In this document: one piece after another, positions 52,180-60,867 of the stretch
How positions within the stretch are numbered: position 1 is the first letter of the stretch
How the letters are laid out: each line of letters begins with the position of its first letter
Origin: Pedobacter caeni
GTDB lineage: Bacteria > Bacteroidota > Bacteroidia > Sphingobacteriales > Sphingobacteriaceae
Direction of reading: 5' to 3'
Assembly: GCF_900129215.1 (NCBI RefSeq)
Contig: NZ_FQUQ01000005.1
Coordinates: forward strand, 310,001-374,000
DNA: 64,000 nt
Position numbers and translations under genes: made by a program
The notes under the pieces: model-generated
Database searches by the model: none
Told to the model about the DNA's origin: nothing
What the model saw: the letters and a program-made list of their open reading frames with translations, nothing else

Positions 52180-52939
52180 CGTCTAAGAATGCGGTTAAGG
52201 GGCTGCTGGCAACAGCCTGTGAGTAAACCTGACCTAATCTCGCCTCATAAGCCATTCTGCCTGCCTGAACAGCTATTTTAAAGGCTTCAGCCATTTTTGC
52301 CGGGTTTCCGGATACGGCTATAGCAGTGTTCACCAATACGGCATCTGCGCCGATTTCCATCGCTTTGGCTGCATCCGAAGGGGAGCCGATCCCGGCATCG
52401 ATGATTACGGGTACATTGCTCTGGCTGATGATGATTTCGAGGAAATCTATGGTTTTTAGCCCTTTGTTGCTACCTATAGGGGAACCCAGGGGCATTACAG
52501 CGGCTGTTCCTGCATCTTCCAGTCTTTTACAAAGGACAGGGTCTGCATGGATATAAGGGAGGATGATGAAGCCTAATTTTGCCAGCTCTTCTGTTGCTTT
52601 CAGTGTTTCTATGGGGTCTGGCATGAGGTATTTTGGGTCCGGATGAATTTCCAGCTTTATCCAGTTTGTTTCCAGGGCTTCCCTTGCCATTTGTGCGGCA
52701 AATACCGCTTCTTTGGCGTTTCTTACCCCGGAGGTATTGGGTAAAAGGTTGATTTGCGGATGATTCAGGTGTTTTAAGAGGTCGTCTGCCTCATCGTTCA
52801 GGTCTACCCGTTTCAGGGCAACTGTTACCAGTTCCGAGCCGGAGGCCAATAAAGCGGCTTCCATTGCTTCCGGAGAACTGAATTTTCCGGTGCCGGTAAA
52901 CAGGCGGGAATTGAATGTTTTGTCTGCTATTTTTAACAT
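52169..52939 (-). CDS. thiG: Thiazole synthase
   Basis: 256 aa TIM barrel. The Schiff-base Lys region LVTVALKRVDL, the LPNTSGVRNAKEAVFAAQMA segment and phosphate-binding VIIDAGIGSPSDAAKAMEIG are as in ThiG. It condenses DXP, dehydroglycine and ThiS-thiocarboxylate into the thiazole phosphate. It overlaps thiH and lies 6 bp after thiE. Confidence 0.95.
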   Translation of the reverse strand: MLKIADKTFNSRLFTGTGKFSSPEAMEAALLASGSELVTVALKRVDLNDEADDLLKHLNHPQINLLPNTSGVRNAKEAVFAAQMAREALETNWIKLEIHPDPKYLMPDPIETLKATEELAKLGFIILPYIHADPVLCKRLEDAGTAAVMPLGSPIGSNKGLKTIDFLEIIISQSNVPVIIDAGIGSPSDAAKAMEIGADAVLVNTAIAVSGNPAKMAEAFKIAVQAGRMAYEARLGQVYSQAVASSPLTAFLDDEF

Positions 52940-52945
52940 TTTCTT

Positions 52946-53599
52946 TTAGAGTTTTGAGGTGTGGGAAGCAGGGTGTTTTTCCAGTTCAGCATACATGTTT
53001 TTTATGCGTTCCCGGGCATCTGTTTTTCCGGTTAAAGCACCCGAAACAGCGACTCCGTGGAGGCCCGTTTTCAGGATTTCCGGCAGGTCTTCAGGAGCGA
53101 TTCCGCCAATGGCAATAATGGGGGTAATGATGCCTTCTTTTTTCACCTGTTCCATGATTTTCTGATAACCTTCCAGGCCAAGAACCGGGCTTAAATTTTT
53201 CTTCGTATTGGTGAAACGGTAGGGGCCTAAACCGATATAATCTGCCCCTTCTGCGACTCTTTTTTTGATGTCTTGCAACGTGTTTGCCGTTCCACCTATT
53301 TTTATTTCTTTACCTGTTATTAATCTGGCCTTTGTGATGCTCATGTCATTTAATCCTAAATGTAAACCATAGGCAGAAACGGCCTTTGAAACAGCTGGAA
53401 AATCGTTAATAATCAAGTGGGCTGCAAATTTTTTGCAGAGCTCGTTTGCAGCTTTAGCCAGGGTTAAAACTTCGCTTTCCGGCAGGTCTTTTACCCGGAG
53501 CTGAATCCATTTTCCGCCTGCATTCAGGACCTGTTCTATGGCCTCCAGGTGGCTGATTTTTTCGCTGGATTGGGAGATGTAATGTAGTCTGTCTATCAT
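52946..53599 (-). CDS. thiE: Thiamine phosphate synthase
   Basis: 217 aa. Canonical residues are all visible: WIQLRVKDLPE, LIINDFPAV, YGLHLGLNDMS, IGLGPYRFTNTKKN and IIAIGGIAPEDL. It joins HMP-PP and the thiazole phosphate to thiamin phosphate. It overlaps thiD by 4 bp. A second, diverged homologue is encoded two genes upstream. Confidence 0.93.
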   Translation of the reverse strand: MIDRLHYISQSSEKISHLEAIEQVLNAGGKWIQLRVKDLPESEVLTLAKAANELCKKFAAHLIINDFPAVSKAVSAYGLHLGLNDMSITKARLITGKEIKIGGTANTLQDIKKRVAEGADYIGLGPYRFTNTKKNLSPVLGLEGYQKIMEQVKKEGIITPIIAIGGIAPEDLPEILKTGLHGVAVSGALTGKTDARERIKNMYAELEKHPASHTSKL

Positions 53600-54351
53600 G
53601 AGGAATGGTAGCCCAAAAGGCTGGGGTTACTATGGAGAAAATTATAGGTGTATTGCTTTGCCAGAAGGCAGGATTCGCTGAGGCTTTTTCCTAAGGCCAG
53701 CTCCGCCGAGATGGCGGCAGAGAGGACACATCCGGAACCATGTTTCTGAAAGATTTCTGAGGACGCAGGTTTCAGTTCCAGGCGTTGTGTTGCCTGGTAT
53801 AGAAAATCTGTGCCGGGGGCCGTGCTGTTATGCCCGCCCTTCAAAAGTACGGCAAGGTCTTGCGACCAGTCTTTACATACCGCATGGACTTCCTGTCCTG
53901 AACCGAGGCTTTCCATTTCAAGAAAATTAGGCGTAATCAAATAGAGCCGTTTTAAGACGTTTTTTAGTTTTTCCGGGTACACATTCCACTCGTGGAATTT
54001 ATAGCCGGCACTGGCCTTTAAAATCGGGTCTACGATAATTTTAATCTCCGGGTTATGTAAGCTCAGATCAATGCAGACTTCTTCCAGGGTATCCAGGTCT
54101 TTGATCAGTCCGATCTTTGCCACTGGTACCGGGAACTTTTTCAGCAGTGGCCGGAACTGTGCGATGATTTGTTCTGCACTCATCCAGTCGTTCTGCAGGA
54201 AGTCTGCATCCGTCTGGATGGTCAGGGCCGAACAGATTCCAAATCCGTAAACCCGGTGTGCTTCGAAACACTTCAGATCGGAGAGTACTCCTGCTCCGGC
54301 GCTGGGGTCGAAGCCGGCAATGCTGATTACATAGGGTCGTTGTGCTGACAT
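53596..54351 (-). CDS. thiD: Hydroxymethylpyrimidine/phosphomethylpyrimidine kinase
   Basis: 251 aa ribokinase-like fold. SIAGFDPSAGAGVLSDLK is the ThiD N-terminal signature, and HGSGCVLSAAISAELALG holds the anion hole and catalytic Cys/Asp-equivalent region; the metal/ATP motif VLLKGGHN is also present. It phosphorylates HMP and HMP-P. The start overlaps the TenI-like gene by 25 bp, which is long but conserved start context (QRPYVISIAGFDPSAG) supports it. Confidence 0.93.
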   Translation of the reverse strand: MSAQRPYVISIAGFDPSAGAGVLSDLKCFEAHRVYGFGICSALTIQTDADFLQNDWMSAEQIIAQFRPLLKKFPVPVAKIGLIKDLDTLEEVCIDLSLHNPEIKIIVDPILKASAGYKFHEWNVYPEKLKNVLKRLYLITPNFLEMESLGSGQEVHAVCKDWSQDLAVLLKGGHNSTAPGTDFLYQATQRLELKPASSEIFQKHGSGCVLSAAISAELALGKSLSESCLLAKQYTYNFLHSNPSLLGYHSS

Positions 54352-54929
54352 TTTTCCAGGCTCTTTTTAAAATTCATGACGGCCAGTTCAGGTTCGTTCC
54401 AAAGACAGCCAAGCAGCGCTGCACCTTCAAAATTCATCTGCCTGAGCAATGGGATTTTTTCTGCATCTATTCCGCCAAGGGCAACCACTTTCAGTCCTGT
54501 CGGATTCTTCAGCAGGAAGCCTTCGGGCAGGGTAGAAGGATAGTCTTTTTTGGAGATACTTTGAAATACCGGGCCGTAAAATGTGTAATTAAAATATTTC
54601 AAATCAGTTAATTGATCTATTTGATGTATAGAAGTACTTAAGATAATGTCTTCCGAAGGCGGGAGGAGGAGGTGTTTCCCGCTCTTCCTTTGAAGCTCCG
54701 GAAAGTGGAGTCTCCGGATTCCAAAATCTGCGGCCAGTTCATGGAACTGATGCAGGGCAACACGCTCCCGGTACTCCGGAAGAATGTTGCCAAGCAGTGC
54801 TTCATACCTGTGCTTTTCCATCCCCTCTTTGCGAAGGTGAAAGCGCTCCATTCCCGACTCAAAAAGCTGGTTGATGAGGCTGGCTTCTCCTTCAAAAAAG
54901 CCGGGACTGGAAATCACGATCAATTCCAT
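54327..54929 (-). CDS. ThiE/TenI-like protein, diverged (possible thiazole tautomerase)
   Basis: 200 aa. The fold of ThiE is clear (FHLRKEGMEKHRY, YTFYGPVFQSISKKDYPST, LKVVALGGIDAEKI), but the pyrimidine-diphosphate residues are replaced: ALHQF stands where IND is expected and LHFPE where HLGQ is expected. Since a full ThiE is encoded in the same operon, this copy is likely TenI, the thiazole tautomerase that aromatises the thiazole carboxylate. That assignment is inference from losses, not from a positive motif. Confidence 0.75.
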   Translation of the reverse strand: MELIVISSPGFFEGEASLINQLFESGMERFHLRKEGMEKHRYEALLGNILPEYRERVALHQFHELAADFGIRRLHFPELQRKSGKHLLLPPSEDIILSTSIHQIDQLTDLKYFNYTFYGPVFQSISKKDYPSTLPEGFLLKNPTGLKVVALGGIDAEKIPLLRQMNFEGAALLGCLWNEPELAVMNFKKSLEKCQHNDPM

Positions 54930-56813
54930 TTACAAATAAATTTCGCTTCCTTTTTCTGCGAACTCCTTAGATTTTTCTGCCATGCCTTTGCTCAGGGCAT
55001 CCGCTTCGTCTACTCCTTGTTTGGCAGCATAGTCTCTCACGTCCTGTGTGATTTTCATCGAGCAGAAGTTAGGGCCGCACATCGAACAGAAGTGGGCGAT
55101 CTTGGCGCCATCTGCGGGGAGGGTCTCATCATGGAACTCTTTTGCCGTATCCGGATCCAGGGAAAGGTTAAACTGATCTTCCCAGCGGAATTCGAACCTC
55201 GCCTTGCTCAGGGCATTGTCGCGGTACTGTGCACCCGGATGTCCTTTTGCAAGATCGGCCGCATGTGCCGCGATTTTGTAGGTGATCACCCCATCCTTCA
55301 CATCTTTCTTGTTGGGAAGGCCAAGGTGTTCTTTTGGTGTTACATAGCACAACATCGCAGTACCGAACCATCCGATCATTGCAGCCCCAATGGCAGAAGT
55401 GATGTGGTCATAACCCGGAGCGATATCCGTGGTCAGGGGGCCTAAAGTGTAAAACGGCGCCTCAGAGCAATGTTCCAGTTGTTTCTCCATGTTTTCCTTG
55501 ATCAGGTGCATCGGAACGTGTCCCGGGCCTTCAATGATCGTTTGTATGTCATGTTTCCAGGCGATCTTGGTCAGCTCACCAAGGGTTTCCAGTTCAGCGA
55601 ACTGCGCTTCGTCATTTGCATCGGCAATACAACCTGGTCTTAAGCCGTCGCCAAGTGAGAAAGCAACATCATAAGCCTTCATGATCTCACAGATTTCCTC
55701 GAAGTGAGTGTAAAGGAAACTTTCTTTATGATGTGCAAGGCACCATTTTGCCATGATTGATCCGCCGCGTGATACAATTCCGGTGACCCTTTTTGCTGTC
55801 ATAGGAATGTAGCGCAACAGTACGCCGGCATGGATCGTGAAATAATCCACTCCTTGTTCGGCCTGTTCGATCAGGGTATCCCTGAACAGTTCCCAGGTTA
55901 AGTCTTCGGCCTTGCCGTTTACTTTTTCCAAAGCCTGGTAAATCGGAACAGTCCCGATCGGAACAGGCGAGTTGCGGATGATCCACTCTCTGGTTTCATG
56001 AATGTTTTTACCCGTGGATAAATCCATGATCGTATCTGCACCCCATCTGCAGGCCCATACTGCTTTTTCTACTTCTTCTTCGATCGAAGAGGTTACTGCA
56101 GAATTTCCGATGTTGGCATTGATTTTTACCAGAAAATTCCGACCGATGATCATCGGCTCCAGTTCCGGGTGATTGATGTTGCAGGGGATGACTGCCCTTC
56201 CGGAAGCCACTTCCTGTCTGACAAACTCAGGGGTGATGTACCCCTTTGGGGTGTTTGCACCGAAGCTATGACCTTGATGCTGATGAGCCATGACGCCATA
56301 TTGTGCACCCAACTGTTCATTCAAAAGATCGATCCTTTGGTTTTCCCTGATGGCGATATACTCCATCTCCGCAGTGATGATTCCTTTTTTAGCATAATGC
56401 ATCTGGGACACATTGCTGCCCGGAGTGGCCTTGTAAGGTTTGGTGATATAGGCGAAACGCAGGTCGTTCAGTCTGGCATCTGCCAGTCGCTCCTGACCAT
56501 AATCCGATGAAATCTGGTCCAGTTGTTCCACATCCTGGCGGTCGGTGATCCATTTCTCCCTTAATTTTGGCAAACCACGTTTCACATCGATGTCTGCATT
56601 CGGGTCGGTGTAGGGACCACTCGTGTCGTAAATCGTGACTGGTGGGTTAGGTTCTGTGGCGCCAAATCCGTTGTGGATTTTGGTGTCACTCAAGGTAATT
56701 TCACGCATGGCCACCTGGATATCATGGAGCTGACCTTGTACAAAAATCTTTTTGGATGCCGGAAAAGGAGTTCGGCTGATGACTTGTTCGTCTGGCGTCT
56801 TTTCGTGTTTCAT
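54930..56813 (-). CDS. thiC: Phosphomethylpyrimidine synthase
   Basis: 627 aa. It rearranges AIR into HMP-P by radical SAM chemistry. The C-terminal cluster motif CSMCGPNFCSMK (CxxCx4C) and the family core EGPGHVPMHLIKENM, GPLTTDIAPGYDHIT and GADTIMDLSTG are all present. It is the largest gene of the operon and lies directly after thiS. Complete. Confidence 0.97.
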   Translation of the reverse strand: MKHEKTPDEQVISRTPFPASKKIFVQGQLHDIQVAMREITLSDTKIHNGFGATEPNPPVTIYDTSGPYTDPNADIDVKRGLPKLREKWITDRQDVEQLDQISSDYGQERLADARLNDLRFAYITKPYKATPGSNVSQMHYAKKGIITAEMEYIAIRENQRIDLLNEQLGAQYGVMAHQHQGHSFGANTPKGYITPEFVRQEVASGRAVIPCNINHPELEPMIIGRNFLVKINANIGNSAVTSSIEEEVEKAVWACRWGADTIMDLSTGKNIHETREWIIRNSPVPIGTVPIYQALEKVNGKAEDLTWELFRDTLIEQAEQGVDYFTIHAGVLLRYIPMTAKRVTGIVSRGGSIMAKWCLAHHKESFLYTHFEEICEIMKAYDVAFSLGDGLRPGCIADANDEAQFAELETLGELTKIAWKHDIQTIIEGPGHVPMHLIKENMEKQLEHCSEAPFYTLGPLTTDIAPGYDHITSAIGAAMIGWFGTAMLCYVTPKEHLGLPNKKDVKDGVITYKIAAHAADLAKGHPGAQYRDNALSKARFEFRWEDQFNLSLDPDTAKEFHDETLPADGAKIAHFCSMCGPNFCSMKITQDVRDYAAKQGVDEADALSKGMAEKSKEFAEKGSEIYL

Positions 56814-56864
56814 AATTTCTTAATTGAGAAGTTTTATTTGCTGGATTGGTATGTTTTGAGGGGT

Positions 56865-57068
56865 TTAACCGCCCTGGGTGGCCTTGATGACCGTGATGCG
56901 GTCGCCGGGTTGAAGTTGCCGCCCGGGCCAGTCGGTTTTGGGGATAATGGTTTGATTGATGGCCACAGCAATTCCCTGAACAGGGATTTTAAGGACCTCT
57001 GCAAGCATTTGTTCTACGGAACAAGTGTCGTTAAGCTGGTAGTTTTTTTGATTTACAGTTATTTCCAT
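56865..57068 (-). CDS. thiS: Thiamin biosynthesis sulfur carrier ThiS
   Basis: 67 aa from ATG 57068 (MEITVNQKNYQLNDTCSVEQ); the longer frame upstream enters the riboswitch and is not protein-like. Ubiquitin-like fold ending in RITVIKATQGG with the required C-terminal Gly-Gly, which ThiF adenylates and which then carries sulfur to ThiG. First gene of the operon. Confidence 0.95.
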   Translation of the reverse strand: MEITVNQKNYQLNDTCSVEQMLAEVLKIPVQGIAVAINQTIIPKTDWPGRQLQPGDRITVIKATQGG

Positions 57069-57124
57069 ATTTTGAAAAATTGGAAAAACTATAGGCATGA
57101 CCTTTTTACAGGCATGAAAAGACG

Positions 57125-57212
57125 GCAACACAAGTTGCTTCTACTTTTCCCTTCGGCAGTACTAACTGCATCAGGTTCAAAGGGTATTTCTCAGCGCAAG
57201 GCACCCCTAAAG
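57125..57212 (-). promoter_or_regulatory. TPP riboswitch of the thiamin operon
   Basis: On the minus strand the THI-box elements occur in order: AGGGGTGCC (about 57201-57209), GCTGAGA (57189-57195), ATACCC and GAACCTGAT (about 57170-57187), then the CGAAGGGA closing motif (about 57149-57156). A small stem GCAAC/GTTGC (57125-57138) followed by CGTCTTTT lies before thiS and may be the expression platform as a terminator. Binding of thiamin pyrophosphate would reduce expression of thiS onward. Confidence 0.93.
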
Positions 57213-57246
57213 TTTTTTGTAAAACTAGATTATTTTTTTGAAAAAA

Positions 57247-57274
57247 AGAAACACAGGTCTTTTGGCCTGTGTTT
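57247..57274 (-). terminator. Terminator after the 57.35-58.16 kb gene
   Basis: AAACACAGG and CCTGTGTTT arms separated by about 8 nt; read on the minus strand the stem is followed by CTTTTTTTC. It insulates the thi operon from the gene upstream on the same strand. Confidence 0.8.
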
Positions 57275-57351
57275 GCTGGTGTTTTTCGTTTTCTGGTGAT
57301 GAAAAAGCAACCATGATATGATTCCCGGACATGAAAGATTGGTTCCGGGTT

Positions 57352-58158
57352 TTATTCTCTGATCTTCGGTTGGAATTGTAATCCCGAAGATTGCCAGCTG
57401 GAGTCCCAGGGTAAGTTAAATTCCCCATCACTAACCGACGCGTCTAAGATCGCCGCAGGATTGAATTCTTTATGGTTTATCGGGATCTTTACTTGCTGCT
57501 GGCTGTGATAGTCATAATAATAAAGCAACATGCCAGTGATACAGATACATCCATCAGGGATTTCCACTTTCCATTCCCGGGCAGGGATGATTTTTTGGTC
57601 ATTCGATATTTGCAGAGGTTCCAGGTTGATTTGTTTCTCAAAGCCTGTTCTGATGGATATCAGATAGATCATCAGTTCCAGGGTACAGATATTGCTTTTG
57701 GTGGGGAATTTGAAGTCGGTCTGAATCTCGCAATCAGGAAGGCGAATCAGCAGCTCCCGTCCTGATAACTGCACTGATGGCACCAGCCATAAACTGTTCT
57801 TCAGAGGAGAAGCGACATTGAAATCAAAACCATTCAGTCTTTGGAAATAATCAGTTTTAAATTCGTACCTTTCAGTTTCAGGTTGATAACATTGCCTGAA
57901 GATCGCGAAATTTTCTTTGTTGAACCGGTTTACCATTTCTCCATCATAATGGTCGCCCATCACGTAGCCAAAGTTTTTTCGGACACAAAGAGAGAAGCTG
58001 CTGGCTTTCCCAAATACCCGGGCGGTTGTTTTGGTCGCTTTTGTTTGTTTTATATGGCCTTTTCCTATTTTTCTCTGAAGGATCTGACCCTTTTTGTCTG
58101 TTTTGAATGTGAGGTTTCCAATCGTTCCGATTAGAAATTTCCCTTTTAATCTTGCCAT
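57352..58158 (-). CDS. Hypothetical protein, 268 aa, unknown family
   Basis: Start taken at 58158 (MARLKGKFLIGTIGNLTFKT); 18 further codons upstream are low-complexity N/L-rich and unlikely. I do not recognise the family, though MARLKGKxLIGxIGxL openings are familiar among Bacteroidota hypotheticals. No signal peptide or membrane helix. The N-terminus is very basic up to residue 60, and the rest is beta-rich with acidic patches and a DDxH-free core. A structural or nucleic-acid-associated role is conceivable but unsupported. It has its own terminator and a palindrome-rich region upstream. Confidence 0.65.
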   Translation of the reverse strand: MARLKGKFLIGTIGNLTFKTDKKGQILQRKIGKGHIKQTKATKTTARVFGKASSFSLCVRKNFGYVMGDHYDGEMVNRFNKENFAIFRQCYQPETERYEFKTDYFQRLNGFDFNVASPLKNSLWLVPSVQLSGRELLIRLPDCEIQTDFKFPTKSNICTLELMIYLISIRTGFEKQINLEPLQISNDQKIIPAREWKVEIPDGCICITGMLLYYYDYHSQQQVKIPINHKEFNPAAILDASVSDGEFNLPWDSSWQSSGLQFQPKIRE

Positions 58159-58222
58159 TTTTGAATAATTTAAATTTAAGTTCAAGTTAATCAATGTTTG
58201 AGTTGGATCCAAGCTCAGTTCG

Positions 58223-58326
58223 ATCTATGTCCATAGATGTTTCAGGACAGGTAAATATTGAGTCCACGTTTTTTCCGGAAAAACGTGGACTCACCGTGGA
58301 CTCACTGTGCACTTTCCGTGGACTCA
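58223..58326. repeat. Cluster of palindromes and TGGACTCA repeats in a non-coding spacer
   Basis: In the 363-bp spacer 58159-58521. ATCTATG-TC-CATAGAT is a perfect dyad (58223-58238). A 35-bp near-perfect palindrome follows (58259-58293; arms TGAGTCCACGTTTTT and AAAAACGTGGACTCA). Then two direct copies of CCGTGGACTCA occur (58294-58304 and 58316-58326), separated by a degenerate third (CTGTGCACTTT). No T-run follows on either strand as in a terminator. The rest of the spacer shows nothing I can name. Confidence 0.75.
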
Positions 58327-58521
58327 GTACGAGTCAATATCGACCACAATACGGGCGAAACGAAGGGGCATGTCAAATTAACTTTAATGGGGGCTAAACA
58401 GAAATTTTTAGCAATGAGCGGAGATTTTTACGTTAAATCAATATGCGTATTTTTGTATATAATTTACGGGAAAGGTAAAATTGTTGACATAATTATGACT
58501 TTATGCAGGTTTAACTCTTTC

Positions 58522-59823
58522 TTAGTCAGCGGTCTTAAAGTCAATCAGGTAAGGTTTCAATCTTGTTCCGTCCTGTTTTCTGAAAACATCTGAAATCAAG
58601 ATCTGATAATGTTGATTTGGTTTTAAATCAGCTTCAAGTGTCAGGGATTTCCGGTCGGAGGACCAGGTCTTTTCCAGCTTGATTTTGGGTGTAAATTCCT
58701 TTCCAAGTGGTCCAAAGTCGATCCCGGTACTTTTTCCATTTAAAGGCTCAGAAAAGGTAACCGTTATTTTTGTGAGCCCCGATTTCACTTTTTGACTGCC
58801 ATTTTTGAAAGGTTCTACAGCTACCACCTCAGGTCTTTGTTTTTCATAGTCCTGACGCAGCGTTTTTAAGGTCTTGGGAAGGAGTTTAGTTGCATTTACA
58901 ATGCGTTCCACTTCTTTTTCATTTTTGTAGTCAAGTTCAATGAGTTCTTTGATTGCTTTTGTTTTATCTTTCGATAAATCATAATATCTTTCACAAATTT
59001 CGTAACCCACATAATAGCCCAGGTCTCTTATTTTCAATTGATTTCTGTTTTGGCCCCATAGCCAGTTGTAGTCGTTGCTGCCATTGAATAAATCGGATAC
59101 AAACTGTTTGACGACTTCTTTCTGATGGGCTTTTCCAAATTCTATGGCCGGACTGCTCGATGCTTTACCCGTTACTTTGCAGGAGATAAATTCTGCGACC
59201 CCTTCGTACAGGCACATGGAGATTAGATTTTCGACCAATTCTTTTTGTTGGGTATGGATATATTCATGCGTGCATAATAAAGCAATGTTTTTTCTGGGGA
59301 AGTATTCTTTAAAAAATGGTTGTTGCCATTCAGGAAGTTCATCAATAACGGTGGAATGATCAGCCAGAGACATTTCGCTGCCAATTAAAACGCTGTTCTC
59401 CTGTATGGTTCCATTGGTTCTGAGCGCGCCAACAGAGAAATAAACGGTGGAAGGTTTTAAGTCCGGATAAGCGAGTTTCAATTTGTTGAGGTCTGTCTCA
59501 ATTTCCGGGTATAGTTCTTTGGAATTTAGGGTATTTGCTTTTAAGGAGTTCCAGAATTTCGGATATTTGTTGATGGCATCAATAAAGTCTTTACTGGTAT
59601 AATTGCGGACTTCAATCAGACTTTTTAACCCCGGTGTCCCTTTGTCGATGTAAAGTTCTTTTAGAAATTTATATTGTTCAACACTATCTTTTGTAGCCGT
59701 GATTTTTTCGTAAGCCATCCAGAAGTTGTCAATGTCTGTTGATACAAAGGATTGTTTGCCGGTCTGGCTGTAAGAAGGAATGGCCAGAATAAGGCCGATG
59801 ATGCTGAAAATTAGTTTTCTCAT
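58522..59823 (-). CDS. Secreted zincin-type metalloprotease-like protein with C-terminal Ig-like domain
   Basis: 433 aa with signal peptide (FSIIGLILAIPSYSQ). The central region has an HExxH zinc site, CTHEYIHTQQ, and a downstream ICLYEGVAEFIS-like Glu motif (MCLYEGVAEFISCKV) typical of DUF2268/gluzincin-like peptidases. The C-terminal 100 residues are a Big_5-type Ig fold (TKITVTFSEPLNGKST, HYQILISDVFRKQDGT). Probably a periplasmic or secreted peptidase; substrate unknown. A hairpin AGGGCTG/CAGCCCT (59843-59867) lies just upstream. Confidence 0.78.
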   Translation of the reverse strand: MRKLIFSIIGLILAIPSYSQTGKQSFVSTDIDNFWMAYEKITATKDSVEQYKFLKELYIDKGTPGLKSLIEVRNYTSKDFIDAINKYPKFWNSLKANTLNSKELYPEIETDLNKLKLAYPDLKPSTVYFSVGALRTNGTIQENSVLIGSEMSLADHSTVIDELPEWQQPFFKEYFPRKNIALLCTHEYIHTQQKELVENLISMCLYEGVAEFISCKVTGKASSSPAIEFGKAHQKEVVKQFVSDLFNGSNDYNWLWGQNRNQLKIRDLGYYVGYEICERYYDLSKDKTKAIKELIELDYKNEKEVERIVNATKLLPKTLKTLRQDYEKQRPEVVAVEPFKNGSQKVKSGLTKITVTFSEPLNGKSTGIDFGPLGKEFTPKIKLEKTWSSDRKSLTLEADLKPNQHYQILISDVFRKQDGTRLKPYLIDFKTAD

Positions 59824-59980
59824 GTTTTTCTTTTACTAATGCAGGGCTGAACATTTTCTCCAGCCCTTTATTTATCACAAATATTATAATTATTTCAAAT
59901 CGGAGCCTTTCGTAGCAAATTTTCTTGTTAAATGGTCTCAAAAGCTTGCCCTATGCATTCAATACCAGCTTCAGTGTGAC

Positions 59981-60775
59981 TTAATGTCTAAGTTTGAAGT
60001 AGCCGCCTGCTAGAATTGCTAAGCAGAAAATAAGCGTAGAAATTGTCTGTAGCGTTATTCCTTCTTTTGTGATCATGAAAACACAGGCACACATAAAAAT
60101 AAGACCAATAAATAACATTAGAAAACCTGTGTAATTATTTGATCGTTTTTCTTTTTGAATGGTCTGCTGTTGAGTGTCGATATTTTTTCTTCTCGCAATA
60201 TCCCGTGCAAGGTCTTCATTGTCACAGGCAATTCGATAGTCAGTGGAATGATTTTTAAATTTATCCGATAAAAACCTGTCGTATCCTGTTAAATTGGAGA
60301 AGATGTTTCCGTCAATATGATAAGCTACTTCATTCGCATTGTCGTTTTTTATGGCATTGATCTCCTCTTTTAAACTTTTGATGAGCAAATGAATATCACT
60401 AAAATCAGCCATTTCCATCAATGCTAATTCCAGAACATCATTGTTATCGAATGTCAGATCCAAATAGCTGATGAAATCATGGTAAAGCGCTGTTTCCTTT
60501 GAAAAATGTTTGTTTATGAATTTTGCTCCCTCAGCTGCATTTTTCAAAAAATCAGTCTTTGAAATTTTTAACGTTGTTGATGAGCTGTCTTGTTCTGCAT
60601 ATGCTTCGTATTGTTCTTCGTTCAGGTTGTCAACTTTAATCATTTCCGGTTCAGTTTTTTCAACCGTGTCCAGGTCAATAAGTGTCAGCCAAAAAAATGG
60701 AATACTGTTATTGGCTTCAAAAAGTTCTTTGGATTTGTCTTTTGAAGTCTTTATTAAATAAGTTCTATGTCCCAT
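59981..60775 (-). CDS. Hypothetical protein with two C-terminal membrane helices
   Basis: 264 aa. A large acidic cytoplasmic-looking N-terminal part (begins MGHRTYLIKTSKDKSKELFE) is followed by a basic KKEKRSNN-like stretch and two helices (TGFLMLFIGLIFMCACVFMI and TLIFCLAILAGGYFKL). The N-terminal MGHRTY opening recurs in small immunity-like Bacteroidota proteins I have seen, but I cannot name the family. Low-GC appearance relative to neighbours. Function unknown. Confidence 0.65.
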   Translation of the reverse strand: MGHRTYLIKTSKDKSKELFEANNSIPFFWLTLIDLDTVEKTEPEMIKVDNLNEEQYEAYAEQDSSSTTLKISKTDFLKNAAEGAKFINKHFSKETALYHDFISYLDLTFDNNDVLELALMEMADFSDIHLLIKSLKEEINAIKNDNANEVAYHIDGNIFSNLTGYDRFLSDKFKNHSTDYRIACDNEDLARDIARRKNIDTQQQTIQKEKRSNNYTGFLMLFIGLIFMCACVFMITKEGITLQTISTLIFCLAILAGGYFKLRH

Positions 60776-60867
60776 AATAACCGGATTTTTATGAAAAATC
60801 GCCTGTCTGTTTTGCTCAGTCTTTGAATATTGCTGCTAACATTGAGGACTTCATGATGATGGTATCC

